39,339 nucleotides of DNA from a virus, in the IMG/VR virus record IMGVR_UViG_3300031673_016560, positions 1 through 39,339 of that record. The stretch is one strand, 5' to 3'. This document shows, in pieces, positions 1 to 7,764 of the stretch. A model generated the notes under the pieces. That model was not told the origin of the DNA, did not search any database, and saw only the letters and a program-made list of their open reading frames with translations. Positions within the stretch are counted from its first letter, which is position 1. Each line of letters begins with the position of its first letter. A program made the position numbers and the translations under genes.

Positions 1-450
1 ATGGGATTCGAGCTTAATATATTTGGAGACAAGCAGCTTGAGGCCGATTTTGTCGAGTGGCTTGTCGATGAACGATCGGTAGATATTCAGACGCACTTCA
101 CCAAGCTGTGGGAATACTACACAAACCCGATGTACGAAGCCTGCGGAACCGGTGTGTTCGACAGGAAGGTGAACGAATCGGGCAGATGCTATGTGCAGGC
201 ACAGGAGTACGGGCTGCCGGCGCGGATAACGGGACTGGTGCACGCTGCGAATACGGGGGTATTCGGGGCGAGGAGCGTGCGTGATGTGCAGCGTAAAGAG
301 GTGGTAATCGAGAACGATATAGCATGGCGGATAAATGCGGCGGTTGATTTTTTGTTCGGGAAGCCGGTTGGTTTTGTTTCCAAGGCGCCGAATAGCCAAA
401 AACGTGCAGAAATTGGGTCTATATTGAAGGCAGTGTTTGAGGCTAACTGA
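1..450 (+). CDS. Phage portal protein, N-terminal part (gene split by the element)
   Basis: This is the first part of a portal protein, the ring at the capsid vertex through which DNA is packaged. It encodes 149 residues ending in KAVFEAN and a stop supplied by foreign DNA. The gene fragment at 24519-25685 begins with the same VFEAN and continues GAIGFFQDMAVLGSVYGF, so the two join in one frame into a protein of about 530 residues of the SPP1 gp6 type. The ATG is at the first base of the window, so its ribosome site is not visible. As it stands the fragment lacks the core of the portal and should not be functional. Confidence 0.85.
   Translation: MGFELNIFGDKQLEADFVEWLVDERSVDIQTHFTKLWEYYTNPMYEACGTGVFDRKVNESGRCYVQAQEYGLPARITGLVHAANTGVFGARSVRDVQRKEVVIENDIAWRINAAVDFLFGKPVGFVSKAPNSQKRAEIGSILKAVFEAN
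429..443 (+). repeat. Left attachment repeat (attL core)
   Basis: GGCAGTGTTTGAGGC is repeated exactly at 24530-24544. The base after it differs (T here, G on the right), then AAC is shared again. In both places the repeat is read in the same frame (GCA GTG TTT GAG GC), so recombination between the copies rebuilds the portal gene without a scar. It lies 37 bp from the end of the integrase gene. Confidence 0.85.
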
Positions 451-480
451 AATCCTGTTTTTTTGCAATTAAACGGCATT

Positions 481-1692
481 TTAGGCCCCTTTTCCGCTCT
501 CATACGTCATTTCTACGTCAGTCAGCAGCCGGTCAATGGCATTTGCGGCCTTTTCCTTTTGCTCTTTCGTCGCCTGCGAGTAATACTTCATTGTGGTTGT
601 CAGGTCTGAATGGCCTGCCAGAGTCCGTACGATTTCGGGGTTCGGGTTTTCGTTTGCCCAATTCGTTATGCAGGACTTACGCAACGTGTGAATAGTCAAA
701 GTGCCGGTCGGGATAATGCCTGCCCGTCCTACATCCCTTTGGAATCTGCGTGGCGCGCTCGGGGCCATATCTTGGTTACGCCACGGGCGATTGTTTTCCC
801 GGTCGCGCTTATATTTCACAAGCACCTGTCTGTACTGCCTCTCGTCGAGTAAAACATAAGGCGTTTCGTCGGTCTGTTCATTATAGAGTCGTAGGTCTAT
901 CAACAAATTCAGGCATTGCTCAGGTATAGGTATGGTTCTTGTTTCATAGTCCTTAACAAAAAAGGGTGGTCGCCCATCGGCGGCGGCCTGGTTCTGAATG
1001 GTAACTTCGCGTCCGTTAAAATCAATATCACCCCAAGTTAGTGAAAATAATTCGCCGAATCTCAATCCACAACAGTAAGCCAGACCATAGAAACATTTCC
1101 ACCGCAAGCCTGCAAACCCAAGCAGCCTCTTGTACTCGCCCGGCGTGATGTAGTGCCATTTCGGGATAGTACACTTCGGCGGCCTGACGGCAGTAAAGGG
1201 GTTCTGCATAATTTTCTGCCACTCAACAGCGGTTTGGAAAAGCGTTTTGCAGTTTCGCAGAATAAGTTGCGCCGTCCAACGACAGAGGGGCTTGTCTTGG
1301 CCGTCTATTCGGGTTAATCCAGCGATAAACTCTGCGGCGGATTGCGGCGTGATATTTGATAAAAGACAATCCGGCCCAAAAAAAGAGAGCAACCTTTTGA
1401 TGGTGTTTTCATACAGGCTGACCGTTCCGCTTCGCAAGTCCGCTTTTCGTACCCTAAGAAACGAATCGCAGAAATCGCTTAGGCTTGTTTTTCCGGCTGC
1501 GTCCCGTTGAGTGCCCTTACGAAAAGCCTCGCGTTGGTCGGCCTGAAACGCCTCGGCTTCCACCTTTAGCCTGAAAGACCGGCTGTATCGCCTCTGCCTT
1601 TCGGTGGCGGGGTTATACTCGCCGAACCACCGAACCGCCCACGGCTTATTTTTGTTTCGTGGGTCTCTGTAAACTCCAATTTTCTCAATCAT
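481..1692 (-). CDS. int: Tyrosine recombinase / integrase
   Basis: This integrase inserts and excises the element by recombining short core sites. It is about 403 residues. The arm-binding and core-binding regions fill roughly the first 180 residues, followed by the catalytic domain. The catalytic set is visible: Arg of GLRFGEL (near 211), His-x-x-Arg of HTLRKS (335/338), His of LAGHSD (361) and Tyr of MKYY (near 370). I chose the ATG at 1692 because GGAG lies 7 bases upstream; an in-frame TTG at 1710 is less likely. The gene's 3' end faces the attachment core, and its last codons contain the left pair of putative arm sites. Confidence 0.95.
   Translation of the reverse strand: MIEKIGVYRDPRNKNKPWAVRWFGEYNPATERQRRYSRSFRLKVEAEAFQADQREAFRKGTQRDAAGKTSLSDFCDSFLRVRKADLRSGTVSLYENTIKRLLSFFGPDCLLSNITPQSAAEFIAGLTRIDGQDKPLCRWTAQLILRNCKTLFQTAVEWQKIMQNPFTAVRPPKCTIPKWHYITPGEYKRLLGFAGLRWKCFYGLAYCCGLRFGELFSLTWGDIDFNGREVTIQNQAAADGRPPFFVKDYETRTIPIPEQCLNLLIDLRLYNEQTDETPYVLLDERQYRQVLVKYKRDRENNRPWRNQDMAPSAPRRFQRDVGRAGIIPTGTLTIHTLRKSCITNWANENPNPEIVRTLAGHSDLTTTMKYYSQATKEQKEKAANAIDRLLTDVEMTYESGKGA
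503..520 (+). promoter_or_regulatory. Putative left arm-type site pair
   Basis: TACGTCA occurs twice with an 11-bp period (503-509 and 514-520), one helical turn, 60 bp inside the left att repeat. The same arrangement (CACGTCA then TACGTCA, 11 bp apart) occurs about 120-140 bp inside the right repeat. Matching paired motifs at both ends are expected for integrase or excisionase arm-binding sites. The pair lies within the integrase coding sequence. Confidence 0.55.
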
Positions 1693-1714
1693 AACCTTGC
1701 TCCTTTTCAAAAAG

Positions 1715-1782
1715 CATAACCAGGGCTGATGGCGTTCGCTAAGAACGCAGTCGTCCTTACGGATAGACTGGCCCTGGTTATG
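1715..1782. promoter_or_regulatory. Three-way-junction structure in the integrase leader
   Basis: A perfect 12-bp inverted repeat (CATAACCAGGGC at 1715-1726, its complement at 1771-1782) encloses two further hairpins: GCGTTC/GAACGC (1732-1748, 5-nt loop) and AGTC/GACT (1749-1769). Together they would fold as a closed three-way junction in RNA or as a cruciform in DNA. It ends about 20 bases upstream of the integrase start and lies between xis and int, so it could control integrase translation or transcription. It is not a tRNA: there is no anticodon or T-arm arrangement. Confidence 0.55.
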
Positions 1783-1868
1783 ATTCTTGAGTTACAAAAC
1801 AGGTTTGATTTAGCGATTCCATCATCTCTAATCATAGTCGTTTTTTCTTTCATGTCAAGATTTTTTTA

Positions 1869-2138
1869 CTATTTTTTTGTCATTTCTTCCAAAAATTCAT
1901 CCAGTGCTTTTCTCGTATAGAACAGCCTGTTGCTTATGAAGGTTCCGCGCAGTTTTTTTTGTTCTCTGTAATATCGCAGAGTCTTAAGCGGGTCTTTTAG
2001 GTCGAGTGTGTCGAGTCTTAAGTATCTAACCGCCTCGGCCTCGGTCAATAGCGCCGGGCAAGGTGCAAAACCACCGTTGCCATCGGGCAGCACCGCCGGA
2101 GCCGCTAACACAATGTTATTTTCAGTCGTAGTTGCCAT
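1869..2138 (-). CDS. Excisionase-like HTH protein
   Basis: This 89-residue protein has a MerR/HTH_17-type DNA-binding fold in its second half: LLTEAEAVRYL, then DPLKTLRYYREQKKL, then a wing ending RLFYTRKALDEFLEEM. Small proteins of this fold next to a tyrosine integrase often act as recombination directionality factors. The position, directly upstream of int and reading the same way, supports that role. The first 25 residues are Ala/Pro/Gly-rich and look unstructured. It could instead be a transcription regulator of the replication genes. No strong ribosome site precedes the ATG. Confidence 0.75.
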   Translation of the reverse strand: MATTTENNIVLAAPAVLPDGNGGFAPCPALLTEAEAVRYLRLDTLDLKDPLKTLRYYREQKKLRGTFISNRLFYTRKALDEFLEEMTKK

Positions 2139-2142
2139 TTTC

Positions 2143-2355
2143 TTAAAGTGGGGCTTTCCATTTCATCCTTCTTTTTGTTTCTCTCGTGTGGTTCGGTTTA
2201 CCAGACACGAAGTACCTCACAGCATGCCTTACTCTTTCAGTATGCCTATTTGCTTTTTGACCGAACGCTTTATTCTCTGGATTCTGTTCGCAACGCCGTT
2301 TTATGTCTTGTAAAACACCTGGCAAAATCTCACCTAAACGCACCGGCTCACTCAT
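2143..2355 (-). CDS. Small basic protein between dnaB and xis
   Basis: This protein of about 70 residues was not recognised. It is rich in Arg and Lys and begins MSEPVRLGEILPGVLQDI. I chose the ATG at 2355 because AAGGA lies about 9 bases upstream; an in-frame TTG six bases earlier is less likely. It starts 12 bases after dnaB ends and stops 4 bases before the excisionase gene, so it is probably co-translated. The opening LGEILPGVL loosely recalls the helicase-loader-associated DciA/DUF721 family, which would suit a gene beside dnaB, but the resemblance is too short to rely on. Confidence 0.55.
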   Translation of the reverse strand: MSEPVRLGEILPGVLQDIKRRCEQNPENKAFGQKANRHTERVRHAVRYFVSGKPNHTRETKRRMKWKAPL

Positions 2356-2366
2356 AATCAATTTCC

Positions 2367-3686
2367 TTACTTACTTTGCACCCCCGCCGTCTCATTAAGG
2401 TCGCCAAACGCAACACGGTTATCAAGAAAAATGAGTTTCGCTATTCCTGTTGGCCCGCGCCGGTTTTTCGCAATTATCAGTTCAGCAGCGCCATCGCACT
2501 TTGCTTCTGGGTCTTCGCTTCGACGGTAATAATCCTCTCTGTGAAGCAACATTACGATATCAGCGTCTTGTTCTAAACTGCCGGATTCTCTCAGGTCGCT
2601 CATTCGCGGGCGGTGGCTTGTTCGGCCTTCGACCGCTCTGTTCAACTGAGAAGCGGCGATAATCGGGACGTGCTCCTGCATGGCCGCCAGTTTCAATTTG
2701 CGGCTGATGGCGGTAATTTCCTGATACCGGCTTTCGGCCTTATTGCCGGAACTCATCACTTGTAAATAGTCCACGAAAACCGCGTCAACCTTGCCAATTT
2801 TCTTTCGGGTCTTAATGTAAGCAAGCTGGGCTTCCGGTGTTGCTACGCCTTCGTAGATACGAAGGTCGAGGTTTTTCAGACCAAGGGCCGTTTGATATAG
2901 CTTGTCAAGTTCGGGCTGTGGCGCATTGCCGCTCTTTATAACTTCCATATCAACATCGGCCAAATTACAAAGTGCACGTTCTATCAAGGATTGATAAGAC
3001 ATCTCCAGCGTAAAGAACACTACGGATTTTCCGGCCTTTGCCATTCTCAGGGCAAACTCTAAAACCAAGCCGCTTTTGCCCATACTTGGCCGTCCGGCAA
3101 CGAGGATAAGTTCGCCAGGTGCTACACCATGAATTATCCGGTCGATGTTTCTAAATCCTGTGGGTATAAGGTGACAGTTATCCTGCATGTCGGTCGCTAC
3201 TTGCGTAGCTACTTCACAAATAGCAACGTCTTTTCGTTCTGGGCTCTCAATCGTTAGACCAAGTGCAATATCTTGTAACTTCTGCACCTGCTCGTCTATA
3301 TTGGCTGTGCCATCGGGGACTTTCTTAATGTTTTCAATGGCATTTATCAATTGCCGGTATCGTTGCTTTTCCTTGACGATTTTGGCGTAATATACGGCGT
3401 TTGCGGCTGACGGTACGCTGTCCATAAGGCTTGCGATATACTGAACACCGCCGATGCACTCCAAGTCGTCGCCGAGTTCGTCCCGAAGCATTACAGCATC
3501 AATCGCCACGCCAGCCAAAAATAACCGCTGCAAGGCGATGTAGATTCGTTGATGTTCGGCTTTGAAAAACGCAGCCTCATCGGGCAGAATGGTTATCACC
3601 TCTCCACAACATTCCGGGCCGACTATCATAGAGCCGAGTACACCGGCTTCGGCTGCTATAGACCAGAGTTTATCCGCGTCCAGCAT
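2367..3686 (-). CDS. dnaB: Replicative DNA helicase (DnaB family)
   Basis: This hexameric helicase unwinds DNA ahead of the replication fork. It is about 439 residues, near full length for DnaB. The N-terminal helical domain fills the first 110 residues. The RecA-like motor follows, with Walker A GRPSMGKS (about 198-205), Walker B in VFVDYLQVM, and the arginine-rich tail LIIAKNRRGPTG. I chose the ATG at 3686, which overlaps the end of the DUF1376 gene by 17 bases. An in-frame TTG 15 bases upstream is less likely. With the neighbouring initiator-like protein it suggests the element replicates autonomously after excision. Confidence 0.95.
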   Translation of the reverse strand: MLDADKLWSIAAEAGVLGSMIVGPECCGEVITILPDEAAFFKAEHQRIYIALQRLFLAGVAIDAVMLRDELGDDLECIGGVQYIASLMDSVPSAANAVYYAKIVKEKQRYRQLINAIENIKKVPDGTANIDEQVQKLQDIALGLTIESPERKDVAICEVATQVATDMQDNCHLIPTGFRNIDRIIHGVAPGELILVAGRPSMGKSGLVLEFALRMAKAGKSVVFFTLEMSYQSLIERALCNLADVDMEVIKSGNAPQPELDKLYQTALGLKNLDLRIYEGVATPEAQLAYIKTRKKIGKVDAVFVDYLQVMSSGNKAESRYQEITAISRKLKLAAMQEHVPIIAASQLNRAVEGRTSHRPRMSDLRESGSLEQDADIVMLLHREDYYRRSEDPEAKCDGAAELIIAKNRRGPTGIAKLIFLDNRVAFGDLNETAGVQSK

Positions 3687-4479
3687 TTTGTTCCCTTTCA
3701 AGTTTGCGTTGTTCCTCTAAAATCTGAGCCGGTGTTTTGTCGCCTATCAGTGTAAGGGGTGCAGGGGCCGCATCTTTCGGTCCCATTTTCAATTCGAGCT
3801 TGTCGTAATGCTCGCGCAGTTTGACGGTGCTGAGAATATTGTTTTTCCAAAAGTCGTCCTCCTGACACCATCGAATAACCCTCTCGATACTTTCTGGCTT
3901 GCGGCCATCGAACCTAATCATCCTGTCCACGTGAACGGCCCATTTTTGCAGGATGGGTTTCTTGTAATCAGCCTTTCGTTTTTGAATTTCAGAAAGTAGA
4001 AGTGAGGCAAGTCTAAACTCGGTAGAGTTTGGACTATATTCTTTAGAAGAAGAAGATGAAGAAGAAGAGTTGCCCTTTGGTTGCCGTTTGGTTGGTACGG
4101 TGGTTGAACCACCCTTGCCTGCATCGCCGCCACTTAACTTCTTATGTTTTCGCCTCTTAGCAGATTTAAGCCCGCCTTGCCGACTTTTTTCTTTCCAAAT
4201 CCTTTGCTTAGTCCGCTCTTTCATCAACCGCCGGTTGTACAATTTGGTTCCCTGTTTCTTGAAGCACTTCCGTATTTTTGGGCCGGAACCATTGAACCAA
4301 TCTGCGCCCAATCTGGACAAGGCCGCTAATTGCTCATCATCATCAGGTAGGCCGCCATTCATCCAACAGATCGACAACAGGCGGATATACGCCCCTTCTT
4401 CAGCCGGTGTCATCAACATTATCCTCGGTGAGCTTAGCCAGTCGTTGGGATAAAACTGAAATGCCGGGGACGTAGCCAT
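3670..4479 (-). CDS. DUF1376 replication-initiation-like protein
   Basis: This 269-residue protein begins with a clear DUF1376 domain: FYPNDWLSSPRIMLMTPAEEGAYIRLL and a following acidic DDDEQLAAL stretch. Such proteins occur in phage replication modules, usually next to a helicase or helicase loader. A basic segment and a run of eight serines (from an A/G-rich tract near 4046-4070) form a linker. The C-terminal part (residues about 160-245, with RVIRWCQEDDFWKNNIL) resembles the C-terminal domain of phage O-type replication proteins. It is directly upstream of dnaB and overlaps it. Its function as origin-binding initiator is inferred. Confidence 0.8.
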   Translation of the reverse strand: MATSPAFQFYPNDWLSSPRIMLMTPAEEGAYIRLLSICWMNGGLPDDDEQLAALSRLGADWFNGSGPKIRKCFKKQGTKLYNRRLMKERTKQRIWKEKSRQGGLKSAKRRKHKKLSGGDAGKGGSTTVPTKRQPKGNSSSSSSSSKEYSPNSTEFRLASLLLSEIQKRKADYKKPILQKWAVHVDRMIRFDGRKPESIERVIRWCQEDDFWKNNILSTVKLREHYDKLELKMGPKDAAPAPLTLIGDKTPAQILEEQRKLEREQNAGRG

Positions 4480-4509
4480 TATTTATTGGTCCTTTTAGTT
4501 GCCGTGGGG

Positions 4510-4575
4510 ACCTTACACGCGCACGGGAGGAACTTGAAAGCTTCTCTTGACAGACACTCAGACTCAGTGTAAGGT
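4510..4575. promoter_or_regulatory. 9-bp inverted repeat upstream of the replication genes
   Basis: ACCTTACAC (4510-4518) and GTGTAAGGT (4567-4575) form a perfect inverted repeat with 48 bp between. It sits in the 154-bp gap between the HTH gene at 4634-4870 and the DUF1376 gene start at 4479. A regulator binding both arms, perhaps that HTH protein, is a reasonable guess. A TGACGTAA motif follows at 4580-4587. Confidence 0.35.
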
Positions 4576-4633
4576 TTGTGACGTAAGTTGTTGTACCAGA
4601 CCGCGGTTGCCCAAGCGGCCTTTTTTCTTTCCG

Positions 4634-4870
4634 CTAACATTTTTCACCCCCTCTCATCGCTTCAAAGGTCTGCCGGTCGGGACAGCCCATATCTATCCAG
4701 CTTTCAATCGTCGAGTTTGCCCAGCGCACCGAACCGCCGATACGAATCGGAGGGGGCAGTTTCCCACAGCAGCTGAGGCGAAAAACTTGACGCTTAGATA
4801 AGCTTAGCAGACCGCCCAACTGTTTTGCTGTGAGTAATTGGATTTCAGATTGTGTGTGTTTTGTTTCCAT
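4634..4870 (-). CDS. AlpA/HTH_17-type regulator
   Basis: This 78-residue DNA-binding protein has the excisionase/AlpA winged-helix pattern: LLTAKQLGGLLSLSKRQVFRL, then PPPIRIGGSVRWANSTIESWI. AlpA-like proteins regulate integrase or replication genes in prophages and islands. The ATG is preceded by AAAGG about 9 bases upstream in an AT-rich gap. It lies between the replication genes downstream and the unknown operon upstream, reading the same way. Its target is not known; it could also serve in excision. Confidence 0.8.
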   Translation of the reverse strand: METKHTQSEIQLLTAKQLGGLLSLSKRQVFRLSCCGKLPPPIRIGGSVRWANSTIESWIDMGCPDRQTFEAMRGGEKC

Positions 4871-5057
4871 AATTCAGCACCTTTCAATAAATTGTTGTTC
4901 TTCGCAACCAAAGGCACTGAAATAAACCTTCCAATCAACCTTCTAAGAAAAAAAAGCTTGCAACCATAGCCATAGCAGGGAGTTATAAAATTTGAAAAAA
5001 TTGTTGCGAGGTTGATTTTAGAGTTGAAAAAAATATGAGAGAGGATGAGCGAAGGGT

Positions 5058-5666
5058 TCAAATATCTTCGTTTGAGATATTTGTTTGTCCCCGTCTGTCT
5101 TCCGGTAGTTTTTGAGCTTTGCTAAGATTTATCGAGCGTGAATTTCGGGCTTTCATTTTAGCTTCAGCTTTTTTAAGCAGATTTGAAACATTTTGAGGTG
5201 AACATCGCATCTCAATAGCGGCTTGTTGCTGAGTTTTTCTCTTAACGTTTATCAGGGTGAAAACTTCGGTTTCTTTTGGGGTTAAGTCTGACGATACTTT
5301 TATATTTCTTCTTTTGGTTTTCCTTTTTGTATAACCCAAAGCTTCAAGCTTTTCACCGCTGATTTTCCATTGCCTTAGCCGGTTAAGGTCAACTTCAATT
5401 CGGCCTATATCCGGATTTCGGGTACAGACAGAAACACCAGTTGCTACGCCGGTATTCGGATTGGTTCTTATGTTTGGCTCTATGAAACAATTTTCTTCAC
5501 ACTCATCGCATACCAGCCCCTTTGCATGTTCGATTTCTACTAATACCCCCGCCTCTACAAGCTCGTCAAGTTTTCCGGTCGGCCAGTCCTTAGTCTCATC
5601 GGCGGTTATTATTTCGGAGTCGGGAATTTGTAACCTATCTGCCAACTGCTGTAGGAATTTATCCAC
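5058..5666 (-). CDS. Cys-cluster protein with sigma-region-4-like HTH
   Basis: This 202-residue protein is the last gene of an unrecognised three-gene operon. A cysteine cluster (CDECEENC, residues 53-60, and C81) could hold a metal. The C-terminal third has a helix-turn-helix like sigma-70 region 4 or LuxR: LTPKETEVFTLI (128-139), then QQQAAIEMRCSPQNVSNLL. It overlaps the 389-residue protein's gene by 8 bases, so translation is probably coupled. It may read out a state sensed by its partners as a transcription regulator. No named family was recognised beyond the HTH. Confidence 0.7.
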   Translation of the reverse strand: MDKFLQQLADRLQIPDSEIITADETKDWPTGKLDELVEAGVLVEIEHAKGLVCDECEENCFIEPNIRTNPNTGVATGVSVCTRNPDIGRIEVDLNRLRQWKISGEKLEALGYTKRKTKRRNIKVSSDLTPKETEVFTLINVKRKTQQQAAIEMRCSPQNVSNLLKKAEAKMKARNSRSINLSKAQKLPEDRRGQTNISNEDI

Positions 5667-6828
5667 TTACAAGCCCCCACTTCTCGATATATTTTTTTGC
5701 TATCTGGTCAAGCGGGTCGTCCTTCAAAGTGCAGCGGTCGGGACTGGATATTTCAAAGGTTAAGGATTTTCCTTTTTTGCCGTCTCTTGCAGAAAATTTG
5801 ATTTGTATCTTTGCTCTTGTAATAACAGCCTTATCGAGAGAGATATTGGATTTATTCAATGCCTTTTCAATCAGCGTATAAACCGGCTGTCCGTCTCCAG
5901 ATGAGCTTGCCTCAAGTGTTATCCGCCTGTTGCCGATTCCTGGCAAATCCAGACGAAGCATTCTCAGTATAACTTTTTCTATACCGTCTGCCGGTTCTGT
6001 AACAAATTTCAGGGTCTTATCGTTAAGCTTTGATAAGTCGAAGTGTCTTTTGTCCAGCTTCGGCAAACCGTCAAGCCCTAAAATGGTCTTGCAGAATATC
6101 TCCTGTAATGCCTCGACAACCTTCTTTCCGCCTTTGGCACTTACTTCCAAAATACCACTTTCAGGCCGGTAAACAAAAATCACCTCAAAAGCAGGTTTTC
6201 TTAACTGGTGGTAAAATTTTCCCTCATCGTCAAAACCCAATTCCGTAGTGGCGTAATCTTCGGGATATACAAAATAACAGTGTCTTTCCGGCTGTTGTCT
6301 TAAGTAGTTGTCAACATGGCAGCGCTGCCCCCGTCCCTGCTTTTTGTAAAACTCGCTTACTCCATCGGCCAGATTTCGCTTGTCCTTCTCTTCTACAGCA
6401 GGGACTAATCCTGCTCCGACCTTCCGGCTGCTCCACGAGCCGAGGCTGTCCATATATGCCAAATCACAGGCAATCCCAAAAACAACGGGGTGATTCAGAA
6501 ATACCCAGAAGGCTTTTTCATAGTGGTTTTTCATCGGCTCAAAAATCGGAAGTAAATCTATATTGTGAAAAACAGAACCAGCTTCCTCAATCAGAAGCAG
6601 AACCCCTTTTTCACAGGCCATTTCGTTTATCTGCCGAAGGTCTGCTTCTGTTTCATTCCTTTGTTTATCAGACAATTTATCCATCGCTGCAAAAATAGGC
6701 TCCATCTCAGTTTCACCCAGCTTGTCAAAGTCAATGTCTTTAAGCAGCCCTTTCCGTTGGAAGTATTCTTTAAGAATTGTGTTCGGCGTTTGCCTTAAAA
6801 ATGTTTTCGGTGAATAGTTTCGGCTCAT
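5659..6828 (-). CDS. Unrecognised 389-residue protein of a three-gene operon
   Basis: No family was recognised. There is no membrane segment, signal peptide or P-loop. The first 130 residues are rich in helix-formers and charge; the last 150 residues alternate strands and helices with an S-x-D-x-x-K style LTFEISSPDRCTL near the end. The gene overlaps its upstream neighbour by 4 bases and its downstream one by 8. Around residues 135-145 the peptide VGAGLVPAV is encoded by a small palindrome (6397-6415), which looks like an in-frame insertion of a short repeat. Position between replication and restriction genes suggests regulation or defence, but that is only context. Confidence 0.7.
   Translation of the reverse strand: MSRNYSPKTFLRQTPNTILKEYFQRKGLLKDIDFDKLGETEMEPIFAAMDKLSDKQRNETEADLRQINEMACEKGVLLLIEEAGSVFHNIDLLPIFEPMKNHYEKAFWVFLNHPVVFGIACDLAYMDSLGSWSSRKVGAGLVPAVEEKDKRNLADGVSEFYKKQGRGQRCHVDNYLRQQPERHCYFVYPEDYATTELGFDDEGKFYHQLRKPAFEVIFVYRPESGILEVSAKGGKKVVEALQEIFCKTILGLDGLPKLDKRHFDLSKLNDKTLKFVTEPADGIEKVILRMLRLDLPGIGNRRITLEASSSGDGQPVYTLIEKALNKSNISLDKAVITRAKIQIKFSARDGKKGKSLTFEISSPDRCTLKDDPLDQIAKKYIEKWGLVSG
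6397..6415. repeat. Small palindrome inside the 389-residue protein gene
   Basis: AGCAGG and CCTGCT flank a 7-base loop. On the coding strand this is the sequence for GAGLVPA, an odd hydrophobic peptide between two charged, lysine-rich stretches. Short palindromic repeats that insert in frame into genes are known in several bacterial groups; only one copy is visible here, so the call is tentative. Confidence 0.35.
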
Positions 6829-7073
6829 AATCTTGTTTTCTCCTCTTGTGAAAATCTCGTAGCGAGTATTTCTACAAAAATTTTTAGTTCATCAGCAGAC
6901 ATACTCTTGGCTTTAACAAGGGCTGCATTCTGAGCATTTTCGTTATTTGGCGCACCCTTCGCTATGACGTATGCCTTCCGCTTTGAAATGTTTCCTGTCA
7001 GTAATTCTATGCGAACATTCTCCGCGGCGTTGTTGCGAATGAAATCACCGTCTTTTCCGTCAAATACTCCCAT
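6825..7073 (-). CDS. Unrecognised 82-residue protein, first gene of the operon
   Basis: This small soluble protein has no recognised family. It begins MGVFDGKDGDFIRNNAAENVRIELL and ends in a predicted amphipathic helix (SADELKIFVEILATRFSQEEK). AAGGTGG precedes the start. Its stop overlaps the next start (ATGA), so it is probably made in step with the 389-residue protein. Small size, charge and first position recall antitoxin or adaptor genes, but nothing in the sequence proves this. Confidence 0.65.
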   Translation of the reverse strand: MGVFDGKDGDFIRNNAAENVRIELLTGNISKRKAYVIAKGAPNNENAQNAALVKAKSMSADELKIFVEILATRFSQEEKTRL

Positions 7074-7087
7074 TTAGTTTATCCACC

Positions 7088-7744
7088 TTACGTCTGGGCT
7101 GCACAACTATCGAGGCAAGCGGGAATTTCCTCTGGCGCGCGGACAACAGTATATGCCCAATTACCGAAACTTCGTTCGGCATTTACAGCGTTCACCCATC
7201 GTATAGCGGCCTGTGCCTTAACACTTTCAAGCGGGTCAAATCCCTTCGTTTCAAGAATCAAATATCGCTGCAAAGGCCCTCTCAATCGGATAATAAAATC
7301 GGGCGGATAATCGTGCAACTGGCCGTTATCCAAATACGGTATAGCAAGCCCCAAACCAGTATTCTTTACAAAAGCCTCAACCGCCCTGTGCCCGTCAATG
7401 TAATATGCTGCCGACTGTTCCCACTGTTTGGTATCAGCAACAACGTAGTTCAGGTGACTCAAACTTGGCGGCAGTTCCCCAAATTTTGCTTCAACAGACT
7501 GCCTCCAAGCGGATATTTCCGTGTAATTGGCACCCGTGACGCCATTTTGCTCGTCAACACCTATGAGCCAGAGAATTGGCTCGCCGCCCGCCGCATTGGC
7601 GTGTCCCGCTATCTGACGGGCTGCCTTCTTGTGGTCTTCCGGCCATACGGCCTTTAACTCAACCCGTGAGTCCTCGACGGGTTGACTTGATTCTACACGC
7701 TTTATTATGCTGAGTGCCCAGTACTCGATGTCATTCGGCCTCAT
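7088..7744 (-). CDS. AlbA_2/Schlafen domain fused to a restriction-enzyme C-terminus
   Basis: This 218-residue protein appears chimeric. Residues about 28-70 match the AlbA_2/Schlafen pattern (ELKAVW, then IAGHANAAGGEPILWLIGVDE, then GVTG). From about residue 98 it reads like the C-terminal end of a large helicase-type restriction endonuclease (the family NCBI names BPTD_3080): YVVADTKQWEQSAAYYID, PPDFIIRL, ILETKGFDPLE, KAQAAIRWVNAVNAE. Those two domains are normally in separate neighbouring genes, so an internal deletion may have fused them and removed the motor and methylase. AAGGA precedes the ATG. Function, if any remains, is unknown. Confidence 0.65.
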   Translation of the reverse strand: MRPNDIEYWALSIIKRVESSQPVEDSRVELKAVWPEDHKKAARQIAGHANAAGGEPILWLIGVDEQNGVTGANYTEISAWRQSVEAKFGELPPSLSHLNYVVADTKQWEQSAAYYIDGHRAVEAFVKNTGLGLAIPYLDNGQLHDYPPDFIIRLRGPLQRYLILETKGFDPLESVKAQAAIRWVNAVNAERSFGNWAYTVVRAPEEIPACLDSCAAQT

Positions 7745-7764
7745 AGAATATTCCTTTCACTTCC

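Noticed and set aside
1715-1782. A tRNA or tRNA-like gene suggested by the cloverleaf-like fold
   Set aside because: The outer stem is 12 bp and there are only two inner arms; no anticodon loop or T-loop consensus is present.
4547-4801. 84-residue rightward frame near the replication genes
   Set aside because: It is mostly antisense to the HTH gene and its start lacks a ribosome site.
4804-5061. 85-residue leftward frame between the HTH gene and the 202-residue protein gene
   Set aside because: It overlaps the start of the HTH gene, is AT-rich with low-complexity composition and has no ribosome site; the stretch is better read as a regulatory gap.
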